A stretch of DNA of 53,346 nucleotides from Pseudonocardiales bacterium (GTDB taxonomy: Bacteria; Actinomycetota; Actinomycetes; Mycobacteriales; Pseudonocardiaceae): assembly GCA_023252195.1 (NCBI GenBank), contig JAHEXI010000023.1:1-53346 (forward strand). The letters are read 5' to 3'. Position numbers and translations under genes: made by a program. A model generated the notes under the pieces. The model had not been told where the DNA came from. It saw only the letters and a program-made list of their open reading frames with translations, and ran no database searches. Below, one piece after another: positions 26,179 through 35,469 of this stretch. How positions within the stretch are numbered: the stretch's first letter is position 1; each line of letters begins with the position of its first letter.

Positions 26179-27702
26179 ATGCGCCGGATCATCGGCACCG
26201 AGGTGGAGTACGGCATCTCAGTGCCCGGAGACAGCACCGCCAACCCAGTCCTGACCTCGACTCAGGTCGTGTTGGCTTACGCCGCGGCGGCCGAAGTACC
26301 GCGAGCCAAGCGAGCCCGGTGGGACTACGAGGTTGAGTCCCCGCTGCGCGACGCCCGTGGGTTCGACCTGGGCGTGCCCGGGATCGCCCAGCCCGATCCG
26401 GAACTCGACGACCTGGGTGCGGCGAACGTCATCCTCACCAATGGCGCCCGGCTCTACGTCGACCACGCCCACCCGGAGTTCTCCGGTCCTGAGGTCACCA
26501 ACCCGCGCGACGCGGTGATCTGGGACAAGGCCGGCGAGCGGATCATGGAAGAAGCCGCGTTACGCGCCCGTACCGTGCCCGACCAGCCGCCCTTTCAGCT
26601 GTACAAGAACAACGTCGATGGCAAGGGCGCCTCCTACGGCACGCACGAGAACTATCTGATGTCGCGGTCCACGCCGTTCACGCTGGTCATCGCTGGCTTG
26701 ACGCCGTTCTTCGCCTCCCGCCAGGTGTTCTGCGGGTCCGGTCGAGTGGGCATCGGGCCGGCGGGGGAGCAGCCCGGCTTCCAGCTGTCCCAGCGGGCGG
26801 ACTACATCGAGGTCGAGGTCGGTCTGGAGACGACACTCAAGCGCGGCATCATCAACACCCGGGACGAGCCGCACGCCGACGCCGACAAGTACCGGCGGTT
26901 ACACGTCATCATCGGTGACGCCAACCTCGCCGAATACTCCACCTATCTCAAGGTCGGTACCACAGCGCTGGTGCTGGATCTGATCGAAGCCGGCGAACGC
27001 TTCGACGACCTGCGGCTGGTCGATGCGGTGCGGGCAGTGCATACGATCAGCCACGACCCGTCCCTGAAGGCGACGGTGGAAGTGGCTGGTGGTCGCCATC
27101 TCACCGGCCTGGATCTGCAACGCGCCTACCACGAGCGGGTCGCGCGGTTCTACGCGCGCAACGGCGGCCCGGATGATACGACAGATGACAGTGCCGACAT
27201 CGCTGAACAGGTCCTCAGCACTTGGGGTGAGGTGCTCGACGCGCTCGCACGGGACCCGATGGAGTGCGCCGACCGGCTCGACTGGCCGGCCAAGCTCCGG
27301 CTACTCGAGGGCTACCGAGCTCGCGACGGTCTGGGATGGGCCTCACCGCGGCTGCAGCTAGTGGATCTGCAGTACTCCGACGTGCGGATGCACAAGGGCT
27401 TGTACAACCGCCTGGTGGCCCGTGGCTCGATGAAGCGGCTGGTTACCGAGGAGGAGGTGCGGGCAGCCATCACCCGGCCACCGGAGGACACCCGCGCCTA
27501 CTTCCGCGGTCGGTGTCTGGAGCGCTACGCCACCGAGGTGGCCGCCGCATCGTGGGATTCGGTGATCTTCGATCTCGGCCGTGAGTCGCTGGTGCGGATC
27601 CCGACACTGGAACCGCTGCGGGGGACCCGCGCGCACGTCGGCGCGCTGCTGGACGCCTCGAGCACCGCCGCGGAACTAGTCGCGGCGCTCACCCGAGGCT
27701 GA
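26179..27702 (+). CDS. dop: depupylase / Pup deamidase
   Basis: Dop converts the C-terminal Gln of Pup to Glu and also removes Pup from substrates. It is a carboxylate-amine ligase (glutamine-synthetase-like) fold. The 507 residues begin [20 protein letters not shown] with the metal-binding Glu pair. [16 protein letters not shown] contains the nucleophilic Asp region. The Dop loop (about residues 40-78), absent from PafA, is present. [19 protein letters not shown] and [20 protein letters not shown] complete the nucleotide site. Pup follows 101 bp downstream; this gene order is conserved. Confidence 0.97.
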   Translation: MRRIIGTEVEYGISVPGDSTANPVLTSTQVVLAYAAAAEVPRAKRARWDYEVESPLRDARGFDLGVPGIAQPDPELDDLGAANVILTNGARLYVDHAHPEFSGPEVTNPRDAVIWDKAGERIMEEAALRARTVPDQPPFQLYKNNVDGKGASYGTHENYLMSRSTPFTLVIAGLTPFFASRQVFCGSGRVGIGPAGEQPGFQLSQRADYIEVEVGLETTLKRGIINTRDEPHADADKYRRLHVIIGDANLAEYSTYLKVGTTALVLDLIEAGERFDDLRLVDAVRAVHTISHDPSLKATVEVAGGRHLTGLDLQRAYHERVARFYARNGGPDDTTDDSADIAEQVLSTWGEVLDALARDPMECADRLDWPAKLRLLEGYRARDGLGWASPRLQLVDLQYSDVRMHKGLYNRLVARGSMKRLVTEEEVRAAITRPPEDTRAYFRGRCLERYATEVAAASWDSVIFDLGRESLVRIPTLEPLRGTRAHVGALLDASSTAAELVAALTRG

Positions 27703-27803
27703 TCACCCGACTGACCTGGCGACGTTTGTCAGCGCTGGTGGGTACTGGTTGTCGGGGTTGCTGGGTACTGTTTGGGCAGAGACAACTCGGTCCGGGAGGC
27801 GAA

Positions 27804-27995
27804 ATGTCCCAGGAGAAGGTGCAGCGCCAAGGCGGCGGCGACGACGACGAGACGAACGATGGTGCGCCCGCTGGTCAGGAACGTCGGGAGAAGCTCGGCG
27901 AGGATGTGGACGCGATCCTTGACGAGATCGACGATGTGCTCGAAGAGAACGCCGAGGATTTCGTGCGGGCCTATGTCCAAAAGGGCGGCCAGTGA
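27804..27995 (+). CDS. pup: prokaryotic ubiquitin-like protein Pup
   Basis: 63 residues from the ATG at 27804 (GGGAGG 4 nt upstream). It is intrinsically disordered and acidic: MSQEKVQRQGGGDDDETNDG, then LGEDVDAILDEIDDVLEENA and EDFVRAYVQKGGQ. The C-terminal GGQ shows that Dop must deamidate it to GGE before PafA can ligate it. The helix around residues 30-55 binds the Mpa coiled coil, and the N-terminus initiates threading. Confidence 0.97.
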   Translation: MSQEKVQRQGGGDDDETNDGAPAGQERREKLGEDVDAILDEIDDVLEENAEDFVRAYVQKGGQ

Positions 27996-28106
27996 CAGGC
28001 CGGTCGAGCGGTCCGGGCATTATGTTCTTCAACAGCGGGTAACTTACGCACGACAGACTGGTACATGGCAGTTGCGACAACGGGAGCTAGGAGACGATCA
28101 CAACCG

Positions 28107-28976
28107 ATGGACCAGTCCTCGGTCGGACGCTATCCGGGCGCAGCCCTGCCAGCGTCGTACTTCATGGTGGGCAGCTCGTCGTTCACCGATTTCCTTGCCG
28201 CGACGTCGCCTGAGCTGTTGCCAGGACGGGGAATGAGCGGAGCGGGCACAGTTCCGACCGGCACCGAACCGGTGGTCAGCCGGCACGGCACGACCATCGT
28301 CGCGGCCGTCTTCCGGGGCGGGGTGCTCATCGCGGGAGACCGGCGAGCGACGGCCGGCAACCTGATAGCCCAGCGCGACATGGAGAAAGTGTTCGTCGTC
28401 GACGACTACTCGGCGGTGGGTATCGCCGGGACGGCTGCCGTCGCGGTGGAGATGGTGCGATTGTTCGCCGTCGAACTACAGCACTACGAGAAGATCGAAG
28501 GGGTGCAGCTGACCCTGGACGGCAAAGCGAACAGACTCGCCGGCATGGTTCGGGGCAATCTCGAAGGTGCCATGCGAGGGCTGGCGGCGGTGCCGCTTTT
28601 CGTCGGCTACGACCTTGATGCGACCGATCCGGACCGGGCCGGTCGCATCGTGTCCTACGACGTCGTCGGCGGCCGGTACGAAGAAACGCTCGGATACCAC
28701 TCGGTGGGCTCCGGTTCGTTGTTCGCCCGCTCATCGATGAAAAAGCTGCATGATCCGATGATGGAGAGCGACGCCGCCGTCCGGGTCGCTATGGAGGCTC
28801 TCTACGACGCCGCCGACGACGACAGCGCGACCGGCGGGCTGGACCCGGTCCGCCGGATCTACCCCGTGGTGGTCACGGTGACCGCGGCGGACGGGGCCGT
28901 CCGGATGTCCGACGAGCAAGCCGGTCAATTCGCCGATCTGGTCGTGGAAACCCGCAAACGCAAACCCGGTGGCTGA
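28107..28976 (+). CDS. prcB: 20S proteasome beta subunit
   Basis: The catalytic beta subunit. With the ATG at 28107 it has 289 residues; an in-frame ATG at 28065 would add 14. The propeptide runs to Gly61 and autocleavage before Thr62 ([14 protein letters not shown]) exposes the nucleophile. [11 protein letters not shown] contains the active-site Asp-Arg region, then the catalytic-Lys-bearing segment [20 protein letters not shown], and [15 protein letters not shown]. The spacer to its AGGAG is long (13 nt). prcA follows after 50 bp. Confidence 0.95.
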   Translation: MDQSSVGRYPGAALPASYFMVGSSSFTDFLAATSPELLPGRGMSGAGTVPTGTEPVVSRHGTTIVAAVFRGGVLIAGDRRATAGNLIAQRDMEKVFVVDDYSAVGIAGTAAVAVEMVRLFAVELQHYEKIEGVQLTLDGKANRLAGMVRGNLEGAMRGLAAVPLFVGYDLDATDPDRAGRIVSYDVVGGRYEETLGYHSVGSGSLFARSSMKKLHDPMMESDAAVRVAMEALYDAADDDSATGGLDPVRRIYPVVVTVTAADGAVRMSDEQAGQFADLVVETRKRKPGG

Positions 28977-29026
28977 CGCTGCCCTCGTCCTTCCCACAAG
29001 ATCCGCCTCACCCAGGAGTTCGCGCT

Positions 29027-29833
29027 GTGACGATGCCGTTCTACGCCTCGGTCGAGCAGGTCATGCGCGACCGCTCGGAGCTCGCCCGCAAGGGCATCGC
29101 TCGAGGTCGCGGTGTCGTCGTGCTCAGTTACTCCCGCGGGGTGCTGTTCGTCGCCGAGAACCTGTCCACCGCCCTGCATAAGGTCTCGGAGATCTACGAT
29201 CGCATCGGCTTCGCTGCCGTCGGCCGATACAACGAGTACGAGAACCTGCGCCAAGCCGGAATCCGGCACGCCGATGTCCGCGGCTACTCCTACGACCGGC
29301 GTGATGTGACCGGACGCGCCCTGGCCAACGCCTACGCGCAGACACTCGGCACGATCTTCTCCGAGCAGCACAAGCCCTTCGAGGTGGAGCTGTGCGTGGC
29401 CGAAGTGGGCGCCAATCCGGACTCCGATCAGCTTTACCACCTCACCTACGACGGTTCGATCGGTGACGAGCCGGACTTCGTCGTGATGGGCGGTCAGGCT
29501 GACGTCATCTCCACGGCGCTCAAGGAATCCTTCCGGCAGGAGATGGACACCGCCGAGGCCGTCGCCGCCGCAGTGGCCGCTCTGAGCTCGGTCTCCACCA
29601 GCGTCAACGGGGCTGGCACGCGCACTCTGGGAGTCGGTCAGCTTGAGGTCGCGGTCTTGGACCGGTCCCGTCCGCGCCGCGCATTCCGCCGCATCACCGG
29701 GGCCGCTCTCACCGCACTGCTCACTAATACCGATAGCCCGACCGCTGACGATGCACCCGCCGAGGACGCGGGTGAAGCGACGCCGGCCGAGACAGCCACC
29801 GAAGGCGACACTGAGCCCACCCCCGGCACCTGA
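29027..29833 (+). CDS. prcA: 20S proteasome alpha subunit
   Basis: The structural alpha subunit that forms the gated outer rings. The GTG at 29027 has AGGAG about 10 nt upstream; [20 protein letters not shown] is the gating N-terminus. [40 protein letters not shown] and [18 protein letters not shown] are conserved. The last about 35 residues ([20 protein letters not shown]...) are an acidic Ala/Thr/Pro tail of low complexity. The stop lies 13 bp from the convergent kinase gene. Confidence 0.95.
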   Translation: MTMPFYASVEQVMRDRSELARKGIARGRGVVVLSYSRGVLFVAENLSTALHKVSEIYDRIGFAAVGRYNEYENLRQAGIRHADVRGYSYDRRDVTGRALANAYAQTLGTIFSEQHKPFEVELCVAEVGANPDSDQLYHLTYDGSIGDEPDFVVMGGQADVISTALKESFRQEMDTAEAVAAAVAALSSVSTSVNGAGTRTLGVGQLEVAVLDRSRPRRAFRRITGAALTALLTNTDSPTADDAPAEDAGEATPAETATEGDTEPTPGT

Positions 29834-29846
29834 CGAGTTGGTTGTG

Positions 29847-31340
29847 TCATTGCTCCGGCTCCGGCCGGTACACCGTCAGCGCCGCGGGTTGGGTGAAGAA
29901 CCGGAACCTGTGACCCTCCGCGATGACCTCACCGTCAGTGGCCAGCGCTAGCGGCCGTCCGAGCACCTCGACCTGCAACTCAGCACACTCCCGCTGGACG
30001 TAGGTGCGGCTGCGCTTCAGCGCTCCAGCCAGCGCCCCGATAACAAACCGGGTCCGGGACAACCGCACGTCGGCACGGACGTAACGGACATCGATCAGCC
30101 CCGAGTCCAGCCGGTGTCGCGCTGCGGCGGCGAAACCGCGGGGCCGGTAGAGGCCGTTGCCCACGAACACCAGCCACACCTTGCGAGGAACACCATCGAT
30201 GCACGCCACGAGCGGATCCGCCTCCCAGAGCACCCGGATCAGCGCGAGTGCGGCCGCCGGCCACTTACCCCAGTGGGCTTCCCCGTCCTCTCGCAGCTGT
30301 ACCAGGTCCGGGTATCCGCCGAGGCTGGCGGTGTTGACGAACCCGTGCGGCGGCGCGTCGTCGATCCGCACCGCTCCCAGGTCCACCGCCATCGCACTGC
30401 CGTCGCGCACCGCCTGGACAGCGTCGGACAGCTCGGCCACCCCGATGTCGCGGGCGAAGTGGTTCAGCGTGCCCGCCGGCACCACCACCAGCGGCACGTT
30501 CCGGCTGGCGGCCACCGCCGCGGCGGCCGCCACCGTGCCGTCACCGCCAGCGACGCCGACTGCTCGCACCGGCCGCTCGGCCGCATCCAGCTCAGCCTCC
30601 AGCTGCTTGGTCAGATCGCCATCAGGTTCGGCGAGCAGCAGCGTGGCTGCCGGCCAGGCAGCGGCCAGCTCCGCGCTGGGGTCCTCGCCCTCAGTTCCGG
30701 AGCCGGGGTTGATCATCATCAACAGGCCCTCGCCGTCGGGAAGCGCGGGCACGTGCGCCCGGTGGTTGCTTTCGGCGGATTCACCGATCCGCAACGGCCA
30801 CCACAGCCGGGTGGCCAGCGCGATACCGGTGCCCATCAGCGCCCCGGCGGCCACATCGGAAGGCCAGTGCGCTCCGGTATGTACCCGGGAGTAGGCCACC
30901 GCTGCCGCGACCGGAGCCACCGCCAGCCCCACCGCGGGATTTTCCATCGTCACCGCAGTGGCGAATGCCGCCGCCGACGCTGCGTGGCCGGAGGGAAACG
31001 ACGATGATCTCGGGTGATCGCGCAGCGCCAGCCGGCGCGCCACCGGGAGATCGTCATAAGCCGGCCGGCGGCGCGGCAGCAACGGTTTGGCCAGGGCGTT
31101 GATGGCGAGACTGGCCCCGCCTATCGCCGCCACACTACGCAGCGCGCCGCGCCGGGTTGAACCCTGGCGGCTGGCCAGCACAGCAGCCACCGCCAACCAC
31201 AGCAGGCTGTGGTTGGCGGCCGTGGAGAGCGCCCGCAAACCGGCGTCAGCAGGCCAGTGTGGGATAACCGCGCTGCGGCGTACCAGCTCTCGGTCGACCC
31301 GGTTGATGTCCTGCGCTACTTTGCGCAACCAGTCCTGCAC
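29847..31340 (-). CDS. PAP2 phosphatase / diacylglycerol kinase fusion protein
   Basis: 497 residues with two domains. Residues about 30-190 are a PAP2 lipid phosphatase with the signature KPLLPRRRP (K-x6-RP type), [19 protein letters not shown] and [13 protein letters not shown], within hydrophobic segments. Residues about 200-497 are a diacylglycerol/sphingosine kinase catalytic domain: [30 protein letters not shown] and [14 protein letters not shown]. Known actinobacterial fusions are thought to act on membrane phospholipids or undecaprenyl lipids; the reaction here is unproven. The GTG at 31340 has TAAGCT 6 nt upstream. It sits, unusually, between prcA and pafA on the opposite strand. Confidence 0.9.
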   Translation of the reverse strand: MQDWLRKVAQDINRVDRELVRRSAVIPHWPADAGLRALSTAANHSLLWLAVAAVLASRQGSTRRGALRSVAAIGGASLAINALAKPLLPRRRPAYDDLPVARRLALRDHPRSSSFPSGHAASAAAFATAVTMENPAVGLAVAPVAAAVAYSRVHTGAHWPSDVAAGALMGTGIALATRLWWPLRIGESAESNHRAHVPALPDGEGLLMMINPGSGTEGEDPSAELAAAWPAATLLLAEPDGDLTKQLEAELDAAERPVRAVGVAGGDGTVAAAAAVAASRNVPLVVVPAGTLNHFARDIGVAELSDAVQAVRDGSAMAVDLGAVRIDDAPPHGFVNTASLGGYPDLVQLREDGEAHWGKWPAAALALIRVLWEADPLVACIDGVPRKVWLVFVGNGLYRPRGFAAAARHRLDSGLIDVRYVRADVRLSRTRFVIGALAGALKRSRTYVQRECAELQVEVLGRPLALATDGEVIAEGHRFRFFTQPAALTVYRPEPEQ

Positions 31341-31346
31341 CGTTAC

Positions 31347-31352
31347 AGCTTA
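31347..31352 (-). promoter_or_regulatory. putative -10 element of the PAP2/kinase gene (leaderless)
   Basis: TAAGCT on the minus strand, 6 nt before the GTG at 31340; it faces the pafA promoter across about 40 bp. Confidence 0.4.
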
Positions 31353-31393
31353 AGAGAGCCCGTACGGAGGGCCTGCAGGACGCCTCAGCGGCC

Positions 31394-31399
31394 TAGGGT
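31394..31399 (+). promoter_or_regulatory. putative -10 element of pafA (leaderless)
   Basis: TAGGGT, 7 nt before the ATG at 31407, the same hexamer and spacing as at mshC. Confidence 0.45.
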
Positions 31400-31406
31400 G
31401 GAAGGC

Positions 31407-32765
31407 ATGCAGCGGCGGATCTTCGGCATTGAAACCGAGTTCGGGGTTACCTGCACCTTCCACGGCCAGCGCAGGTTGTCCCCGGACGAGGTTGCCCGTT
31501 ACTTGTTTCGCCGGGTGGTCTCGTGGGGTCGCTCGTCTAATGTGTTTTTGCGCAACGGATCCCGGCTCTATCTCGACGTGGGCTCACACCCGGAGTACGC
31601 CACCGCCGAGTGCGACGACCTGGCTCAGCTGGTGACCCACGACAAGGCCGGCGAACGAATCCTTGAGGACCTGCTGGTCGACGCCGAGCGGCGGCTGGCC
31701 GACGAGGGTATCGGCGGGGACATCTTCTTGTTCAAGAACAACACTGACTCCGCGGGTAACTCCTACGGCTGCCACGAGAACTATCTGGTCGGGCGAGCCG
31801 GTGAGTTCTCCCGGATCGCCGATGTGCTGCTGCCCTTCCTGGTGACCCGGCAGCTGATCTGTGGTGCGGGAAAGGTGCTGCAGACACCGCGCGGTGCCGT
31901 GTACTGCCTGTCGCAGCGGGCTGAGCACATCTGGGAGGGGGTCTCCTCGGCGACGACCCGGTCCCGCCCGATCATCAACACCCGCGATGAGCCGCACGCC
32001 GACGCCGAACGGTACCGCCGCCTGCACGTCATCGTCGGTGACTCGAACATGTCCGAGGTGACCACTTTGCTCAAGGTGGGCACTGCCAACCTGGTCTTGG
32101 AGATGATCGAGGAGGGCGTCACATTCCGCGACTTCACCCTGGACAACCCGATCCGGGCGATCCGCGAGATCAGCCACGACCTCACGGGCCAGCGCGGGGT
32201 GCGGTTGGCCGGCGGACGCGAGGCCTCCGCGTTGGATATTCAACGGGAGTACTACGCGCGTGCTGCGGATCATGTCGCGCAGCGCGGGTCCGATCCGCTG
32301 ACCGATCGGGTGATGGAGTTGTGGGACCGCACTCTGAACGCGGTGGAGCAGCAGGATCTCGGACTGATCGACCGTGAGATCGACTGGGCGATCAAGCACC
32401 GGCTGATTGAGCGTTACCGAGCCAAGCACCGGATGGACCTGTCCAACGCGCGGATTGCTCAACTCGACCTTGCCTACCACGACATCCGGCGCGGTCGCGG
32501 GCTGTTCGACCTGCTGCAGCGCAAGGCGCTAGTCGACCGGGTAACCGACGACGGCGAGATCGAGGCGGCCAAGGACACCCCACCGGCCACTACCCGGGCC
32601 AAGCTCCGCGGCGACTTCATCGCCGCAGCCCAGGCCGCCGGCCGCGACTTCACCGTCGACTGGGTACACCTCAAGCTCAACGACCAGGCCCAGCGCACCG
32701 TGCTGTGCAAAGACCCGTTCCGCGCCGTCGACGAGCGCGTGGAGCGACTCATAGCATCGCTATGA
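31407..32765 (+). CDS. pafA: Pup--protein ligase
   Basis: PafA phosphorylates the C-terminal Glu of Pup and links it to substrate lysines. 452 residues, the same as the M. tuberculosis enzyme. [20 protein letters not shown] has the Mg-binding Glu residues. [20 protein letters not shown] contains the catalytic Asp. [20 protein letters not shown] and [20 protein letters not shown] match Dop, its paralogue, but the Dop-specific loop is absent. The C-terminal domain ends [20 protein letters not shown]. The start is the ATG at 31407; the open frame upstream to 31209 is antisense to the kinase gene. Confidence 0.97.
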   Translation: MQRRIFGIETEFGVTCTFHGQRRLSPDEVARYLFRRVVSWGRSSNVFLRNGSRLYLDVGSHPEYATAECDDLAQLVTHDKAGERILEDLLVDAERRLADEGIGGDIFLFKNNTDSAGNSYGCHENYLVGRAGEFSRIADVLLPFLVTRQLICGAGKVLQTPRGAVYCLSQRAEHIWEGVSSATTRSRPIINTRDEPHADAERYRRLHVIVGDSNMSEVTTLLKVGTANLVLEMIEEGVTFRDFTLDNPIRAIREISHDLTGQRGVRLAGGREASALDIQREYYARAADHVAQRGSDPLTDRVMELWDRTLNAVEQQDLGLIDREIDWAIKHRLIERYRAKHRMDLSNARIAQLDLAYHDIRRGRGLFDLLQRKALVDRVTDDGEIEAAKDTPPATTRAKLRGDFIAAAQAAGRDFTVDWVHLKLNDQAQRTVLCKDPFRAVDERVERLIASL

Positions 32766-32766
32766 G
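32748..32766. terminator. short hairpin over the pafA stop codon
   Basis: CTCATAGC (32748-32755) and GCTATGAG (32759-32766) form an 8-bp perfect hairpin with an ATC loop that includes the pafA TGA. Lying between convergent pafA and vapC, it may work as a bidirectional terminator. A second overlapping pair (GCTATG/CATAGC, 32759-32774) allows an alternative fold. Confidence 0.4.
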
Positions 32767-32779
32767 CGCATAGCAGTAA

Positions 32780-33193
32780 TCAGTACAACGCCCCGGGGAA
32801 TGCCACGGTGAGACCGGTGACGCGGGCGGCCTCGATGAGAACCTTGTCATAGGTGAGGAGTACATCGACGGAGGTGCCGAGATCCAACGCGGTGGCCAGG
32901 TGGATCGCATCGAGGGTACGCAGCCGAGGCGGCGGCACCATGGTCGCATCCGCGAGCACCGGAGGTGTGATCTCGACGATGTCGATATCGGTCGCCAAGA
33001 ATTGCTCCGCTGGAGTGACTGTGGCGGGATTGACGAGACGGAGCAGCCGCAGGAGTTCCACGACCATCAACGCAGAAGACACCAGGTGCGGCGTCGACAG
33101 ATCTGAGAGCCATTGCCACATATCAACGGTCTCCCGCTCGGCGATGAACAGCTTCGCTGCTGCTGAGGTGTCGACGTAGATTCTGGTCGGCAT
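32780..33193 (-). CDS. vapC: PIN-domain ribonuclease toxin
   Basis: 137 residues. IYVDTSAAAKLFIAERET is the first acidic PIN motif (DTSA). LVSSALMVVELLRLLRLV holds the conserved Glu, and LDAIHLATALDLG with LLTYDKVLIEAARVTGLTV the C-terminal Asp residues. VapC toxins cleave RNA, commonly tRNA or rRNA loops, using Mg2+. The start abuts the antitoxin stop (33194) with no gap, so they are co-translated. Convergent with pafA. Confidence 0.92.
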   Translation of the reverse strand: MPTRIYVDTSAAAKLFIAERETVDMWQWLSDLSTPHLVSSALMVVELLRLLRLVNPATVTPAEQFLATDIDIVEITPPVLADATMVPPPRLRTLDAIHLATALDLGTSVDVLLTYDKVLIEAARVTGLTVAFPGALY

Positions 33194-33502
33194 TCAGTGC
33201 TCGCCACGGAGGTCGGTAAGCCAGTCCTCGGTTGAGCGCCCGGTCGCGTTGGCTGCGGGCGCGGGCAGGTGAGCGATGTCGAACGGGCGCTTGGCCTGCC
33301 GGATCACCCCAGCCGCGATCAGCTGGTCATACCGGTCGTCGACCGCGGGCACGATTCGCGCCACGATCTTGCCTCTGTCGGTGACCTCGACCGTCTCGCC
33401 TGCGCGGACCAGCGCCATGACCTTCGCCGTGCGTTGGGAGAGCTCGCGCATTCCGACGGTCGGGTGTCCGCCTTCTCGATCGGCACGCGTCACGCTGTAC
33501 AT
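33194..33502 (-). CDS. vapB: Phd/YefM-type antitoxin
   Basis: About 102 residues. The ATG at 33502 (MYSVTRADREGGHPTVGMRE) lies inside the palindromic operator; a GTG at 33493 just below it is equally possible. VGMRELSQRTAKVMALVRAG, then ETVEVTDRGKIVARIVPA, is the Phd fold that binds DNA. The C-terminal part (RSTEDWLTDLRGEH) should block the VapC active site. If the ATG is used the transcript would be leaderless or start within the operator. Confidence 0.88.
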   Translation of the reverse strand: MYSVTRADREGGHPTVGMRELSQRTAKVMALVRAGETVEVTDRGKIVARIVPAVDDRYDQLIAAGVIRQAKRPFDIAHLPAPAANATGRSTEDWLTDLRGEH

Positions 33503-33518
33503 GTTACTACATGTACAG
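33495..33518. promoter_or_regulatory. palindromic operator of the antitoxin-toxin pair
   Basis: CTGTACATGT (33495-33504) and ACATGTACAG (33509-33518) form a perfect 10-bp inverted repeat around TACT. It overlaps or immediately precedes the antitoxin start. Phd/VapB antitoxins autoregulate through such short palindromes, with toxin as corepressor. Confidence 0.7.
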
Positions 33519-33653
33519 CGACGGGGTAGCGGTGCGCTGGTGCACCGCGGGAGAGCGGGCTCGGAGATGTGGACGCTCAAGGGTGTATCACGCCAGCGCC
33601 GCGTCGGCTCTATTGCTCATAGGCACTGATCCCGCGACAGAGGAGTTCTCGCC

Positions 33654-34551
33654 ATGGGCCACGGCAACGCCGACATCGGCGAGCTCACCCCCCGGTCGAC
33701 GTTCTACCAGCAGGGCAGGTTCGGCCGCCTGTTTCCGACTCTGCCCCCGTTCGCGGCGGACACCCCGTTGATTCGCGACGCGCTCGCTGAGCTCGGAGCA
33801 CCGAATGGACCGATGGACGCCAAGGATGACCTGTCTGACCCGATCGCGCTGATCACCGACCCGGGAAAGAGCCTGCATAACCCGAACAATCCGACGATGA
33901 CCGCGGGCTTCACTTTCTTCGGCCAGTTCCTCGACCACGATATGACCTTCGACCCCACATCGAGTCTCGCGAGGCGCCAGGACCCGGAGTCGATTCGCAA
34001 CTTCCGGATTCCCGCGTTCGACCTGGACAGCGTCTACGGTGGTGGACCCACGGCCTCGCCGCACCTGTACGACCAGAGTGTCGATGGCGGGCGCACGACC
34101 CTGCTCACGGAGGAAATCCCCGGCTCGTCGGCGGTATCCATCGACGACTCCGCCCGACACGATCTCCCGCGCAACAGCCAGAACGTGGCCCTGGTGGGGG
34201 ATCCACGCAACGACGAGAACCGGCCTACCGTCGGGTCAGCGGGTGGCCCGCGCGATGACGCTTCCGGAACTGTCAACCGCAGACCTCGCTGACCTCAAGG
34301 ACCTGCAGTTGCACCTCCGCACGCCGTTGTGGTTCTACGTCTTGCGGGAGGCGGCCGTGACGGCGAACGGCGAGCACCTCGGCCCTGTAGGCGGCAGGAT
34401 CGTGACCGAAGTCATCGTCGGCTTGCTGGAGGGTGACCGCCAATCCTATCTGCGCCAAGATCCGGATTGGACACCCACGTACGGCTCCAACAGCACCTTC
34501 ACCATGGTGGACCTGCTGCGGGCAGCGGGCGTGGTCGCCATCATTGCCTGA
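33654..34551 (+). pseudogene. animal-type heme peroxidase with internal deletion
   Basis: The ATG at 33654 has GAGGAG 8 nt upstream. The N-terminal about 190 residues match the family: YQQGRFGRLFPTLPPFAADT, then MTAGFTFFGQFLDHDMTFDP with the distal His-Asp calcium motif, FDLDSVYGGGP and ALVGDPRNDEN. At about 34222 the sequence jumps to the C-terminal end in another frame (SGQRVARAMTLPELSTADLA, then TPLWFYVLREA and GPVGGRIVTEVIVGLLEGDR), ending at 34551. Some 200 residues in the middle are missing, including the catalytic Arg and proximal-His helices. It cannot be an active peroxidase. Confidence 0.85.
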
Positions 34552-34568
34552 CATCATCCGCGGAAATG

Positions 34569-35336
34569 TCACCGGCCATGCCATACCGGTGGCCGGCGCT
34601 CCAGCGCGGCGGCCCGACCTTCCACGGCGTCCTGGGTGGTGTTGGCCACCAGCCGCATCGTCTCACCGAAGCGGATCGCGTCCACACCGGACATGTCCGG
34701 GGCGCGCCGGGCCACTTCTTTGGTGGCCCGGGCAGCCAGTGGAGCGGCGGCGAGCAGCCGGTCGGCGAGCTCCCGGGCGGCGGACAGCAGCGATGAGTGC
34801 GGCACAACCCAGCCGGCGAGACCGATCTCCTTGGCCCGTTCGGCGGTGATCTGCTCGCCGGTGAGGAGCAGCTCCATGGCGTATTGCCAGCCGATCCGCT
34901 GCGGCAACCGGATGGCGCCGACGATCGTGGGAGTGCCGATGCGCACCTCCGGATAGCCGAAGACCGCCTGTTCGCTGGCGATGACGAAGTCGCACCAGGT
35001 GACCAGGGTCAGCCCGTAACCCAGGCAGTACCCGTTCACCGCGGCGATCACCGGCTTGTAGATCTCCCAGCCGCTCTCGAAAGAGTTGACGGTGGGCTTC
35101 TCCCAGAACGTGCCAGGAAACTCGCCGGCAGGATTGCCCGGCGACCGGATGTCTGCTCCGGCGCAGAACGCCCGGCCTGAGCCGGTGACGATCGCCACCC
35201 AGGCGTCCTCGTCGTCCCGGAACGCGGCGAACGCGGCGTTGAGCTCCGCGCGCATCTGCTGGTCGATGACGTTGAGCTTGTCCGGTCGGTGATAGGTGAT
35301 CGTCGCGACGTGCCCGTCGAGCTCGTAACGCACCAT
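34569..35336 (-). CDS. enoyl-CoA hydratase/isomerase family protein
   Basis: 255 residues of the crotonase fold from the ATG at 35336 (a GTG at 35345 is possible). ITYHRPDKLNVIDQQMRAEL, then the oxyanion-hole segment GRAFCAGADIRSPGN and VIAAVNGYCLGYGLTLVTWC. FGYPEVRIGTPTIVGAIRLP follows, where many hydratases have a second Glu in EV..G. It hydrates or isomerises acyl-CoA intermediates; the specific substrate is not deducible. The gene is divergent from the hydrolase gene, with a long inverted repeat between them. Confidence 0.88.
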   Translation of the reverse strand: MVRYELDGHVATITYHRPDKLNVIDQQMRAELNAAFAAFRDDEDAWVAIVTGSGRAFCAGADIRSPGNPAGEFPGTFWEKPTVNSFESGWEIYKPVIAAVNGYCLGYGLTLVTWCDFVIASEQAVFGYPEVRIGTPTIVGAIRLPQRIGWQYAMELLLTGEQITAERAKEIGLAGWVVPHSSLLSAARELADRLLAAAPLAARATKEVARRAPDMSGVDAIRFGETMRLVANTTQDAVEGRAAALERRPPVWHGR

Positions 35337-35374
35337 GTCAGCCACGCCGCCTACAGTAGTGACGGCCACTCAGG

Positions 35375-35438
35375 CTCCCGAACTCCACAGCAGAGCTGCT
35401 CTGCCCGCCGTGGACAGCGCTGCTGTGGAGTTCGGGAG
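35375..35438. repeat. 19-bp perfect inverted repeat in the divergent promoter region
   Basis: CTCCCGAACTCCACAGCAG (35375-35393) and CTGCTGTGGAGTTCGGGAG (35420-35438) are exact reverse complements separated by 26 bp. They lie between the divergent starts at 35336 and 35470. It may be a regulator binding region or a miniature inverted-repeat element. The long stem would also fold in the hydrolase mRNA leader, just before its start. Confidence 0.7.
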
Positions 35439-35469
35439 GAGGAGAGCTGGTAGGAAGATCTGTAGGACC

